Origin: Quillaja saponaria
Lineage: Eukaryota; Streptophyta; Magnoliopsida; Fabales; Quillajaceae
Direction: 5' to 3'
Assembly: GCA_029379385.1 (NCBI GenBank)
Contig: CM055608.1
Location: 26,596,350 to 26,660,349, forward strand
DNA length: 64,000 nucleotides
Positions 52,567 through 64,000 of this stretch are shown here, in pieces (position 1 is the stretch's first letter; the number at the start of each line of letters is the position of its first letter). Under the pieces are notes generated by a model. It saw only the letters and a list, made by a program, of their open reading frames with translations, searched no databases and had not been told where the DNA came from. The position numbers were made by a program, and so were the translations under genes.

Positions 52567-55500
52567 ATAGGGGCGGCCCAGGAATTTTTTGTAACCTGGG
52601 CCAATATTGTAGTAAAAAAATATTATTTAATTCACTAAACGAGGATTTGAATAATCACTGACAATTAAATAATTTATGTCTTTCATCACTCACGAAAGTG
52701 GGATCCAAATATTCAAATAAATATATATATATATATATATATTCTTTGTCAGCTATGAAAAATAAGAAAATAAAAATAGTTTATATTTAAGATCAAATAA
52801 AATTCAAAATATCATAACATGCATATAGTGAGATTCAATTTTTACAATAATAATAAAGACAAGTTGTGAAAGTAACCACTTAAAAAAAATGTAATAATAC
52901 ATTTTATCTAAACATAAACTGGGCTCGACATCTCTTTCTAGAAGTGGATTCATCTATGATCTCATCACTATAAAATTGATTATCAATATTTTCCTTCTCA
53001 ATATACAAAAGTAAGCAATCTCTAAGAAAATTATCATTCATCTTATTATGAAGTTGAGTCTTGATAATAGACATTGCTGAAAATGATCACTCCGTAGTTG
53101 TTATTGAAATAAGAAGTATTAATACCAAACGAATTAACCAGTCAACCAAACAAAACTTTGAACTCTTGTCAATCAATATCAGTTTTTTGACAAAGCTTGG
53201 AAAGTGATTAACATTGCATGTTTGGATTTCGACAAACATCATCCTTATAACAAAGTATGAACAAATCATTATCTGTGAAATCTTTTGGATAATACTTTTT
53301 TGCAAGTGTACAGAGTTTTTCAGCTATTGAATAATTTAAAAGAATCTCAAAGATCTACTGATGCACTAAGAATGAGTAGTTCAATAATTTTTTCATTAAA
53401 TCTAGTGCTCATCTCCTGTAAATGGGAATCTATGACAAGATAAAAAATATCAACTCGATAACGATGCTCAACAGTATGATCTTTTTGATGACGACAACCA
53501 TGACTAGCTAGGTATAAAAAGCCCATATTAGGAATTGTAACATTGTTTTTGTAACAAAATGAATTCACCTCTTGAAGAAGAATATCCCAACCATTTTCTC
53601 TAAGTTATTAGAGTAACTTTTTTGTAAATGAAACAAGAGTCATAGCATTTAGAATATCTTGAGATTTTTTCTGCAAAGCTTGACATAAATGTTTTATCCT
53701 TAAAATCTTTTCATTAGATGCAAAATAAATACAAACTTCAAAAGACATTAAGGCATCAAGTGCTCCATTTGCCTCTACACGTTGAGATTGGTTACCCTCA
53801 TCAACTACTATATGGAGAATAATACTTGTTGCATGAAACAACTCAATAAACAACATATAGAATTCAAATGCAAACTCCAACGGGAATCTCCAGAACGTTG
53901 TAAAGATGGAAGCTGATTAACTTCTCTCCAATTTAAACTTTTTTTCTAGTAATCATACCAAATATAACTCATCAAGATGTTTTGAAGAAGCACGAGATTA
54001 CACTTACCATAGAGAAAAAAATTATAGACTGATAACATCTTTGGATGCTTCAACTAATGCTAACTGTAACCAATGAGTGAAGCAATGAATAAAATAAGCT
54101 TGTGGACAATTATTGAGAAATTAGCTTGTAACCCGCACCACACATATTACTAGCACCAGTATATCCTTGTCCTCGAAGACTTGCTATGTCGAGAGTGTGA
54201 TGAGAAAGTACATCTGATATTTCATACTTCAAAGTTGATGATGTAGTTTCTCTTACATGAACAAGATCAAAGAAAAGCTTTTTAACTAAACCCTCTTTGT
54301 CAACAAATATCAAAACAATTACCATTTTTTATTTCAATGATTCATCAACTAAAATACAAAATCTCGCGTCACCTATTTCATTGCGAATTGCCTTATGCGT
54401 TTATTTGAAATAATCTCTAAAATTTCTTTTTATACTTTTGGAGAAATATATGTTGTATTTTTTGGAGCATTAGCTAAGACAACGTCTTCAACTATTTTAT
54501 CAAAACTTGCACCATATTTAATTAATTCAATGAAATTACCATAATTTGTGGAACCTTTACTTTCAACATAACCTCTAAAAGCACATACTTGAAATGATAA
54601 CCTCCACACAACATCAATGGAAATCTCGAGAGGTAGTTTATTAACTATTACTTGTTTAAATGTATGCTTATCAAATGCCATCTCAATATGTTGATCTACT
54701 TTCATCAAATCAATGCATTTCCTTTGAGCTATATTGTGAAATGAATTCTTAGCCTTACCCTCATGACCAAATAATGTATAATCCTTCCCACCCAATCTTT
54801 TTCAAGCACTAAACCCATTTACAATAAACGTATCATATCCACGCTGTCCTCCACTTTGCTTGTTGAAAAAAAAAAAAAAAAAAACATGACAAATAAAAAG
54901 TAGCATCTTTTCTAGGTGAATATTCTAACCATGAATGCTGCTTATATGAATCTACAAGAAAATGTCGGAGATGACCACTAAAATATTTTGTTAGATACTC
55001 ATCAAGAATTGGTTGATGGACCAAGTTTAAGGTATGCCTTTTGAATTTCATTGTGTTCATTGACATTATAATCGTTTATTTGCATACGAATTCCAGGATC
55101 GATTTCCAAATGATTCTTATTAGTTTCTTCTTCTTTGGTCTTAATTCTATGAATCTTAGAAGTTCGAGCCTCACAATTTGAAGCTAGAATAGATGGTGAA
55201 GAATGTGGCACAGTGGATGGCAGAGTCAAAGTCTCTATATTGCTCTCGAAATCCTTCACAATTTTCTTCTTGAAAAATGAATCAATAGTTTTTGATTTCA
55301 TAATGTAACCTATATATTAGAAGGAAAATATTATATTGACACAAAAAAAAAAAAAAAAAAAAAAAATCAACCAAGAAACTAAAGTAAGAAATTTATTGAA
55401 ATGTTTTCCTAATTTGCAAGTAACCAAAACCATCTATTCTATCCTAAATATTTGAGCTAGTATCATAAAAAAAAAACACATAAATTCTCTAGACAACCCA

Positions 55501-56390
55501 CTGAGAGTTGGCTATATCAGAGCTAATATATATGTATATACTATTTTTTTGGTTAAGCACTCAAATTCATCATTAGGAAGGACCTCTATTACTCTATTAT
55601 GCTTGGAGGTGGAAACTGATAAAAGCCGAATAAAGATATCTGCATGTGCGTGCACTTTTGTATGTAAGGATGTAAAAAAGAAATTGAAGGCCCTCATTAT
55701 CATTCTCAAGATGGACACTAAGTTTTGGTTTTTATTGCATCCTCACTTCTAAATTCTAATAGTCCATATTTTTCAGACCCAATTATTATTAAAAAACTTA
55801 ATTTTCATGCACTCCTCTTTTGGGACTAAGCAACCATTAAACAACTTGATTTTCATACACTCCTCTCCTGCTAAGATATAAGATACACAGCTAACTAAGC
55901 GAAGAGCCTAAAACATCAGATAATTTTCATTTATTTGTATGTTCCTCCTGTCATTTGATTTTCTTTATAAAATGTTTAATTAATTTATAACCAAATGATA
56001 AGATCTCAATCATTTAATCATTCTCTAATCGAAACAATTCAACTAGTGAATTTTGAAATTTATACCTCACCTCAAGTCCTCAACCACGATCTGCCTCTGC
56101 TCCAAACAATTTAATACCCCACTGATTTTGATTCAACAGAAAGGCACTTAGCAGCAGCACAGAGACGCTATAGGCAAATCACAATGCCTTTTTCTTTAGA
56201 GATTACAACGCACATTTAGAGAAGATATTTTTCTTGTTTTTTTATGAAAGACTTTTACTTAGATTTGGGCTGGGCTAAAGCATTTGGTGAATTATTTGAG
56301 GGAGCCATAATAAGTCCACTTGAAAAAGTTTAATTGAAAGCCCAGTAAATTTGGTTTCAAAGATTGAGCCCGCGCCATAGCCTGGATTGG
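52567..56390 (-). mobile_element. Dead hAT transposon with DUF4371/ZMYM1-type transposase
   Basis: Read leftwards from 55301, the coding remnants begin with TIDSFFKKK and continue through DPGIRMQINDY, SWLEYSPRKDA, CAFRGYVESK, ENAPKN-like ANAPKNTTYISPKVQ and LRGQGYTGASNM. They end in the hAT dimerisation region ITTTEWSFSAMSIIK near 53040-53110. This order is that of plant DUF4371/hAT transposases. It is broken by many frameshifts and by a run of about 19 A (T on the coding strand) near 54866-54884. Coding remains span about 52915-55301. The outer limits are guesses: GGGGCGGCCCAGG near 52569 resembles a hAT end, with a weakly similar inverted sequence near 56365-56385. No target-site duplication was found, so only the coding part is firm. 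Confidence 0.75.
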
Positions 56391-57300
56391 CTGGAAATTA
56401 CCATTTAACTATGCTAATGAAGAGCTAAGCTTTAAGGACATGATCCTTTTCTCTGTTTCTGAATTCTTATGAGCTTTGCTACTGACTACTGAATTTGGTT
56501 AAAAATCTTTTAGTTTTAGTCATTAATCATATCCTACAAGGCATAAAGAAAAGAAGAAGCAGTGAAAGTATGAAACTATAGTTGAGCTACCTAAAGCAAC
56601 TAAAAGCAACATGCATGAAGTAGTTTTTATACGAAGGTGATTGTTGTAAAGCTAAATTAGCAGTCACACCTCTCTATAAAGGAAGTATGAAGTTTGAATA
56701 ATCCGCCCTCCTTGTCTGTACCTGGACTTATAGTTATATCATGATGATTTCTTGATAAGGAAAAAAGGAAGTTGTCTTAAGATAATCCCTTAATACAGCT
56801 GAGACTGATCTTTTTCCTCCTCTGCTTGTCCCCCACCACCTTCTTTTTTCTTTTCTAAAATTTTGTCTTCCAGTCTTCTTTTTTTCTTTTCCAGGGTGGC
56901 TTTCTTTATTGACTTCCACGAACAAGATACTAACTAGTTTTGTTAGGATTTATGCAACCGACTTCCAGTCTTGGCATCACCAAAGTCTGACTTCCACGAA
57001 GAAGATACTAACTGGGAAGGATGCAGGTGTTTGGTTTACAAAGAACTCATCTCAGTTTGCTCTATGCGCTAAAGAGAAGATATCTACAACAAAAAAAATG
57101 CAACAGCTTCAGAAACTCTAATGTCGCCATCAGACACAACTTCCTTTTTATCTTCGGAGTATTTAATAGCCAAAAGGGTCAAACAAGTAGGAAACATAAT
57201 AAAAACTGATATACAATTACTTCGCCTGCCTAGGCTTCTACTCCTTCAACGTTTAAAATTGCAGCTTCCCTGCTCTCTCTATAAACAAGAATCCTAGCCA
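55302..57300. other. hAT 5' flank and spacer
   Basis: An A-run (about 55341-55366) lies just upstream of the transposase start. The rest includes the presumed right side of the transposon. A 78-bp spaced repeat has GACTTCCACGAA at 56911 and 56989. Near the right end is the probable 3' untranslated region of the minus-strand four-exon gene. Confidence 0.45.
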
Positions 57301-58648
57301 TTAACGATCTATAAATGACTTGTTCATGAGATTGACAGCATCATCCATGAACTGCAAGTAAACAACCACATTAAGCACGAAAGTGCAACATGAATTTATA
57401 TATTTCCAAACTAAATCTCGAAACATTATCTATGGCTAAAAGCATGAAAATGTATAAATGTAAATCAGCAACTATAGCAAATCATGTAAGCTGTATAAGT
57501 ATAAATAAAATTGGAAGACAAGCAATCATGGTCTTCCAGAACAACTTTTATATAACAAAACAGTTCTGGTCCAATGTGTCACGAAGAGGACCAAAAAATT
57601 GCAGCAGAACTGACTGTAAGTATGCAGATTGCAGACCAAGAAAGCATGGAATGGATTCATTGTGTCTTGCCAACTTACAGCTTGCTGCTAAGAGATGATA
57701 TATTTGTATTTACCCAAACTACAGAAAATATAACATAGGAACAAAGTATGATTGTTACACTATTGTAGGGTGTGATCTTTATGGGCAGGAAGTAATTTTG
57801 CATAATGAAGAGTACATTTAGCCGACCCCAACTAGTTTAGGATTATGACTTAATTGAGTTCAGTCAAGAAAGAGTTACATTTAGGTTTCCTATCCAATAC
57901 ACTCCATTTATATGATTAGTGCATGTAAAAAGTCACAGTTAATTATAAATAGCCATGTAAGAAAGCACGAACTGTCTTTGCAGTACTCTTTGAATTCCCA
58001 TTTCTTCAGCAATTTTTTTTTTTTTTTTTTTTTTTTTCCTTTTGAGGGGCGGAGAGAGGTCCTGGAAACTGTTTAATCTCATTCTCTTTTGTCAATTCAT
58101 TTAGGATTTCATCACAACCAATATTTTGTTTCCTCATAGTGGTTCATCTCAAAAGTTTATAATGCAGGTAGACAAAGTGAAACACTCAATTCCAGCAGAT
58201 GAAACCATCCAGGCATATAAAACAAGGAAACTGTTGTTTTGCCACCTCCAAGCTGTAGCTTCATCACAAGACTTATGACCAGAGCTGAACAGTCATTTGT
58301 TAGTCCAACCATAAGATTGAATTTGTGTTATTATTTGATACGCTGTTTAGTAAATTTAAATAAGAATAACACATCTGCCTACTTGACTAAAATCAAAGGT
58401 GGTGGTTGGTGTTAGTAACACGTGTTATTATTTGATAAACTGTTAGTAAATTTAAATAAGAATAACACATCAGACTACTTGACTAAAATCAAAGGCAGTG
58501 TTATCAAAAGCGTGCTTGAGGCGCAAAAGACATAGACCCTCTCGCCTATGCACCTCTAAAGGCCGGCGCTAACACTAAGGCTCTGGCATGCACCTTTTCC
58601 ATATTCTGAGGAGTCATGAGGCGCACACAAGGCAAATATAAGGAGCAG

Positions 58649-58679
<31 letters not shown>

Positions 58680-61600
58680 CTCTTCAGTTTTTCTTTATGA
58701 GTAAAACTTTTCTGTTTTTAAGTTTCCTCATAATTAGGAAAAGTCAAACATTGGGAAGAGTCCTAATAAAAATCAGAAAGGTCACTAAAACATTAAAAAA
58801 GTTAAAAAAAAAAAAAAAAAAAAAACCTAACTCAATTGCTAAAGCAAAATTCTGAATCAAGCAGCCTACGGACTGAAGCTAAGCTTCCCATTTTCCTAAC
58901 CAAAAAACAAAGCATATTTTCAGTGTAAGTCTGCCTATTATCTATCATATTTCTCAATCTTCTTCTAATCTTCTCCATCTTCTTCTTGTTCTAATCCCTG
59001 CTTAATCTAATCTCTCCTATTGTACAAAAAGCAGAGCATTTGGTGTTAGGTTTTACATGCTGTAAGCTTAGAATCATTGTAGGTATTTTTTTTTTTTTAT
59101 TAGATGTGTGCCTAGCTTTGCTAAGGCGCGCGCTTGCGCCTAGGCTCTAGGGACCCTTGGTGCCTAGGTGCATCTTGAGCCTTTGATAACACTGATCAAA
59201 GGTGGTGGTTGGTGTTAGTAACACGTGTTATTATTTGATACACTGTTAGTAAATTTAAATAAGAAGGACACATCAGCCTACTTGACTAAAATCAAATGTT
59301 GTGGTTGGTGTTAGTAACACATATCACTCTCTTATTTACTAATGGTGTAAAATTTAAATACACGGACACTGCATCAAATTCTAATTTGTGAATTTATGGC
59401 TTTTTAACCCAAATATAAGAAGATGTAATTTTACCTTCCCAAGTAACTTAAGTTCTCGTCCAACTGGCTCCAAAAATTTCAGGTTGACACTGACAGGCCA
59501 TACCTGTCCATACAGGAAATAAACATGAACTATGAGTGAGGGAACCAAGTAGTGCAAGGTTGATAATTAGCCAGCACCAAGCTTGTATGTCCTATAACAG
59601 ACACAGCATGCTGAAACATTCAACATTCAAGTCAGCACTAGAGATTGCAAACTGTTATTCCAGGAATATCAAGCCTTTTTCTTGACAAAAACATTCTCTT
59701 ACTCCCCCAACAAAAAAAAAAAAAGAAAAAAAATAGAAAAAGAAAAAAGAAGAAGACTAAAAACAGAATCAAAGATCATCAGCCTTCACTAAAGAAGTAG
59801 TGAATCTAAGTGGTACATGATTTCTGGAAATAGCAGAGAGCTACAAAGTTTAGGCAAAATTGCACTCCCCTACAATTTTCTAACAGACTTGTAACGGCAA
59901 CTACGCATCTTGGATGGAATATTCTCATTAACTTGGTTAACTAAATAAAAACAAAATCAGGTGTTAAAAATAGCAAAATAATAATTAAAGTTTTAAATAA
60001 AAAAAAATCCTAAAAAGTGGCATAAGTGTCACTCAACGACTGCCACCTCAAGTAATCATTCCACCACTTTCATCCTTCCTTGCTTCTCATTTTTCACTCG
60101 ATGGAAGCCATGAGAGGTCTTCAGAGACCTACAGTAGTGGGGCTCTGGAGTTAAATGTTAATAAAAAGGAAAATGGCCAATAAAATCTAGCGACATCACC
60201 ACCATTAATTCTCATTAACTAATTATATGTCTTGCAAGAAAACTTTATTTGTTCATGATGGTTCCCCCCTTCCCCTACCTACAGAACCTCTGTGCAAATT
60301 CCACTTGCACATTTCATCAAACACTACATGTTCTTGACAAATCATTTGTCTCTTCCTCATCAACTTAAACTTAAGCAAAACAATTACCCAAGTTAAGTGA
60401 CGTCAATGTTAATATTTTCTTTTTATTTCATCACAGTATAAACCTTCCCACTTCCCCCTTCCCCCTCCTTCCTTTCTCTTTTCACTCTCACACACAGACA
60501 TACCCATGTTCAGATGTGTCTTAAAGGCATTCATGTTAAGCAGAGCTTGAAATTTGCTTTTTTCTTGTTAGGCAACTATGCAGGCATGTGTTGGCACAAC
60601 TGCCATCGATCTCAATCTCTATCACCATTCTTTGTTTCTGATAAATAAGCTTCAAACTGATCACCTGAATAACCCGACTGCTAAGATTCAATTCTAATTT
60701 GGAAAGTTGTAGTGGATATTTTCAGGTTTTATGGAGCAAAATGAAAAGAATGTAAAATGAGATATCATCATGCTGGAATATCAGAAGCGGGATGGTTGCT
60801 CCTCAAACAGATCACCTGATATTTTGCATGAGGTCTGTTATATACTTGTTTATGTTTTAGATATGAGTTGTAGTGGGTTGATCAGGTAGATGGAGGCAAG
60901 GTCGACCATTAAAATAAATTTAGTGAGTTGTTCGTTGAATGTGGCCCTGCTGAGTGAATGATTCCTAGCCTCCCAGGTTGAAATCAACGTCAGATGCAAC
61001 TAATTTAGAATTCCTTGAATTCACAGAAATTAATCTAATCCTCATCTAATGATAAATAGTCCATATAAGATTAAACAGTGCACAAAACCTGAGAAAAGGT
61101 AAAACAATGAAATAATAGTCTCCACTTCCCAGAGAGTTTTGAATCTTGGAGCCACTCATATCAATTGATTGAAAAGAAAAATCAGAGCGTTACTGATTGA
61201 ATGTCCTTGACGGTAACTACATCTTATAAATGAGCTAAATTCTGTACAGCTAATGGACAGCAGAAATGAACTTGTTTTGCGCGATTAGTGTTAAAGCAGT
61301 TTTCGTTCGTTATGAACTAAGTTCATTATAATGATTAAAAGAACTAAAAAGAGGACCCATATTAGTCAGTTTCCTCCAAAGATAATTTTTTTTTTTCCCA
61401 CTAACTATTCATAGGAGAAACAATACCTTGACGCCAAGTAACTTGATAGGCGCAATCTGTCCAGGTATAATGCAGTCAGGGCCAGCAGCTTCCACTACAG
61501 CTTCCTCGGCTAATCCGCTTCCTACAGGATTGGGATGCTGCGGAATTCTCCAAAGAAAAAATGGCAGGTTAAGTTGACCCATACAAGTAGAAGCAAAAAA

Positions 61601-61820
61601 CTAATAACTAGAACAATACAAAATCCAAATATGATAAGGGGCATGTTCAACAGAGAAAAGGAGGAACCTTCATGACGGAGAGGGCGTAGTTGGAATAAGG
61701 GGTTTGTTGGAAGCGAAGAACAGGGGATTGGTGAATTTTGGGTATGGGTTTCACAGATGATGCTCTCCACGGTGCATCTTTTGGCAGTGAAGGTGAAGCA
61801 GCTCCTCCTTTTCTCGACAT
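57301..61820 (-). CDS. Conserved-looking small protein of unknown function, 127 residues
   Basis: Four exons on the minus strand join cleanly in phase 0: 61668-61820, 61427-61537, 59435-59503 and 57301-57351. The product begins MSRKGGAASPSLPKDAPWRA and contains HPNPVGSGLAEEAVVEAAGP and IPGQIAPIKLLGVKVWPVSV. It ends LGKFMDDAVNLMNKSFIDR. It has no signal peptide, transmembrane helix or cysteine-rich motif. The N-terminal third is basic and Pro/Ser-rich, and the rest reads like a compact folded domain. All donors are GT and all acceptors AG. Even phasing and the absence of stops over 127 codons in four small exons make this a real gene. I have the impression of similar uncharacterised plant proteins but cannot name one. 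Introns 2 and 3 are long (1.9 and 2.1 kb) and hold repeats and a MITE. Confidence 0.8.
58325..59330. repeat. 96-bp tandem repeat, three copies, split by a MITE
   Basis: Units containing GTGTTATTATTTGATA start at 58325, 58422 and 59225. Subtracting the 699-bp insert and its 8-bp duplication restores a regular spacing of 96-97 bases. Copies differ by a few substitutions and one base indel. A fourth, decayed unit start appears near 59310. It lies in intron 3 of the four-exon gene. Confidence 0.85.
58496..59194. mobile_element. hAT-type MITE (699 bp) with perfect 8-bp target-site duplication
   Basis: The left end reads CAGTGTTATCAAAAGCG and the inverted right end CAGTGTTATCAAAGGCTC, so the terminal inverted repeats match over 13 bases. 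The flanks are ATCAAAGG at 58488-58495 and ATCAAAGG at 59195-59202. An 8-bp duplication with CAGTG termini is diagnostic of the hAT superfamily. The body contains GCGC-rich, GGCGC-containing subterminal sequence on both sides and poly-A tracts, with no transposase ORF. It interrupts the second unit of the 96-bp tandem repeat, whose other copies show the empty site. Confidence 0.9.
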
Positions 61821-62761
61821 CTGCAGAAGATGAAAATTGTATGTGCTGTGATAGTGTGAAACAAAAATGGGTGAATCAAGTGCAGAGAAGCTGAATGTCA
61901 CATTTTTTTTTTTCAAGCGGTTGGGGTTTTTTAACTAATGTTGGATGTTGGACATGGAGGGGCAAGATGACATTTTCCTTGGTGCACACTAGCTGTTGGA
62001 TTTTCTTAGCCAAAAAACAGATATCGGCCTTAAATTCATTTTTTTTCTTTTTTGCTTCCATACCAAACTTGTATAAGAAAAAAATAAAAAAAATAAAAAG
62101 AAAAGAAGAAGAAGAAGGGATAGGATAAAAAGTGAAAAAGAAAAACGATTAATTTGCTTCTTTGTCTCTATTTACAACTATTAAGATAAAGGTACCAATT
62201 AATTTAATTGATAAATTTATTCTCTTATATCACTTAAACCGAATGATAAAATTTCTTGGCGTCACCCAAATTAAATAATCTAACATTAAGAATAGAATTT
62301 AAGAAAGATGAAGCCTAAACACCAAAAAAGTACGATAGTAATGCCTTTCTGAACCGTTTCAGGAACAACCCAAGTTCCTAAAAGAACAGAAGTAATTGCT
62401 CAAGTCCACTCAATTTAAGTACAAACAAAAAGATTCAATATATCTCTTTGTAGGGAAAAAATGCAAGATATTTCACAAAACAGTTTAATCTGTAACATTA
62501 TGCTAATAACTTCCATACGTTTAAATTATATTTAATGCTGCTTTCTCCATGATCTTGAATGATCTGACCGAGACAAAATGATAAAAACGGAAAAAATTAA
62601 GTGGGAAAGAACAGTTAACAAAAGAGAAGAAAAAAAAAGAAGAAAAAGAAAGAAGAATGGCACAAAATGGAGAGGAGCAGATTCATCATCTTCTGTCCAA
62701 TCCCTGGCCCATTTGAGGTTTAACACAATTGACCAACCAGTTAAACTGAAACCATATCCTC
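61821..62761. other. Promoter region and spacer
   Basis: This lies between the start of the four-exon gene and the end of the PP2A B' exon (both minus strand). It should hold the leader and promoter of the former and the 3' untranslated region of the latter. Purine-rich tracts occur near 62085-62135 and 62620-62660. No other gene is visible. Confidence 0.5.
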
Positions 62762-63065
62762 TCAACCATTCTGTGCAGCCACATCTGCCAGTCTCTTCCA
62801 AGTCAACTCCCTCTGCTCTTCCACCTCTTTTGCCCTAGCCTCTCCTTCTCCATGCTGCCTTTGGCACTCATCAAACAATTCCGCATCCATTTCCATGAAC
62901 ATTTTGCGAACATTGACAGTCAGCCCGTGTACTGCCTGGTTCCAGTGACTCTGGATATTTTTCTCTAATGCTGCAAATATTATTGGTAATATAACAGTCC
63001 GGTTCTGGGCAATTAAGCTAACAATGTGCTCAGTTATTCCACAAAAAAAGAGCTCGTTCTGCAAC
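62762..63065 (-). CDS. PP2A regulatory subunit B' (B56), last exon only, frame-broken
   Basis: B' subunits direct the PP2A phosphatase to substrates. The exon follows a TGCAG acceptor and opens with VAERALFLWNN, then continues in another frame as EHIVSLIAQNR, VILPIIFAALEKN, SHWNQAV, LTVNVRKMF and ELTWKRLADVAAQNG before TGA-type stop at 62762-62764. This is the C-terminal end of plant B' alpha/beta-like proteins. Between WNN and EHI there is one extra base near 63032, so the usual frame meets a stop (63030-63032). A second acceptor, TTGCAG, seven bases downstream (exon from 63058) would put the rest back in frame at the cost of replacing VAERALFLWNN with a shorter altered segment. The upstream coding exon lies outside the window. 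Family identity is firm; whether the gene works is open. Confidence 0.75.
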
Positions 63066-64000
63066 CTGCATTGTAAATGTCACTAAGCAAAGACTAGAAA
63101 AGAATTTAACAAACAAAATATCGTTGCTGAATGGAGTAAACATTTCAAATTCCAACTGATCAGTATTCTCAAATTTAAGTAATTCTAATTAAAATGACAT
63201 GAGAAACATGTCATGACACAGGAGTTTATATATTATTTCAGTTATTATATTTTATTTTATTTTGTTAGGTAGTAGTCTTGTGCCTCGCATGTGACTTTTA
63301 AAATATATTTGAACTGCTGGAATTAGAAGTCTTCTTTGGGAGTTTAATCTAGGGCTAGTAATTAAAAGTTTTAGTTGTAACACTAATATAAATAAGCTGT
63401 AATCCAGATTTAGGTGGTATTATTTTTAATCAACAAACTTCAGAAACTAGAGGTTTTCATAAACCCTGAGTTCATTATCCAGTTCCAACTCCTTTCCTAC
63501 TTGTTTCTAGCTTTAATTCTTTTGATCTATTGCATCCCCTAAACTACGCCATATCACCATGCACAGTGATAAGTCATATAATCAGATTAGCAACTTAATA
63601 TAAAAAAATGATCAACAATTGACAAATGATTAAATCTGTGATCAACATGGAAAAGGTGAGAATGAGGGAGAGAAGATTCATCACTAAACAATCCAAACAA
63701 TGGCAACCTCAAGGACCCATTCTGTTATTATTTATTAACTACAAATTACCCCAGTAGAAGTAATCATATAGACGAAGTTACAATCCAAACAATGGCAACC
63801 TCAAGGATTCATTCTGTTATTATTTATTAACTACAAATTACCCCAGTAGTAATTAATCATATAGATGAAGTTACAAACACGTGCGCAAAGCTAGTCTCAA
63901 TTCAACTTAACCCAAATAATCTTCCCAGCTTCTAACTGCATAGTTCCAACACTACATAAACATATTAGTTGCTGGGAAAACCAATCCTAAGCTGATTGTG
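63066..64000 (-). other. Intron of the PP2A B' gene, with a 92-bp tandem duplication
   Basis: No exon is visible up to the window end, as expected for the intron before the last B' exon. A block beginning CAATCCAAACAATGGCAACC occurs at about 63689 and 63781 (offset 92) and extends over about 90 bases with few differences. Confidence 0.6.

Noticed and set aside
52567..56390. Assigning exact hAT ends and a target-site duplication to the DUF4371 element
   Set aside because: The candidate ends match only loosely and the flanking 8-mers differ, so the outer limits remain provisional.
62532..62801. An 89-codon minus-strand frame overlapping the end of the PP2A B' exon
   Set aside because: It runs in the wrong frame relative to the conserved B' C-terminus and continues into its 3' flank. 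No family is recognised.

Overview
This is nuclear DNA of a flowering plant, almost certainly a eudicot. It is very AT-rich, has spliceosomal introns with GT..AG borders, and its genes are separated by kilobases of low-complexity and transposon-derived sequence. Recognisable families are all plant-type: a MORN-repeat phosphatidylinositol phosphate kinase, RABC2 and RABE1 small GTPases, a Q-type (QALGGH) zinc finger, a TIP1 vacuolar aquaporin and a PP2A B' subunit. Splicing was read by eye; exon sums are multiples of three and predicted lengths fit the families where I know them. I cannot name the species.

Layout. 1-1.9 kb: decayed 5' part of a LINE (minus). 1.9-7.3 kb: AT-rich spacer with an 81-bp tandem repeat and a MITE-like element. 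7.3-15.6 kb: PIP5K gene, eight coding exons (plus), with two short upstream ORFs, a solo LTR and a 49-bp minisatellite. 20.9-25.0 kb: RABC2-type GTPase, six exons (plus). 25.8-27.8 kb: RABE1/Rab8-type GTPase (minus), all eight exons recognisable but broken. 32.2-33.1 kb: intronless ZAT5-like C2H2 repressor (minus). 33-43.6 kb: spacer with two tandem duplications. 43.7-44.5 kb: TIP1 aquaporin (plus). 44.5-51.3 kb: spacer. 51.4-51.6 kb: small secreted-peptide candidate (plus). 52.6-56.4 kb: dead hAT transposon with a DUF4371-type transposase (minus). 57.3-61.8 kb: four-exon gene for a 127-residue protein I do not recognise (minus), carrying a clean 699-bp hAT-type MITE nested in a 96-bp tandem repeat. 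62.8-63.1 kb: last exon of a PP2A B' (B56) subunit (minus), with a frame break; the rest lies beyond the window.

The genes are not an operon. From memory of the Arabidopsis map, the set PIP5K9 / RABC2 / RABE1 / C2H2 / PP2A B' matches two paralogous segments (At3g09880-At3g09920 and At5g03470-At5g03530), so this looks like ancestral microsynteny. PIP5K, RABC2 and RABE1 all relate to membrane identity and vesicle traffic, but their adjacency is more likely historical than functional. Two members of the block (RABE1 and PP2A B') carry lesions while their neighbours are intact, as expected for a segment losing redundant copies after duplication.

I did not find a convincing new molecular system. 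The observations most worth checking are the RABE1 pseudogene, the PP2A B' frame break with a possible compensating splice acceptor, the RABC2 intron duplication that copied its own acceptor, the secreted peptide candidate, the uORF pair of PIP5K and the two dated transposon insertions with perfect target-site duplications.
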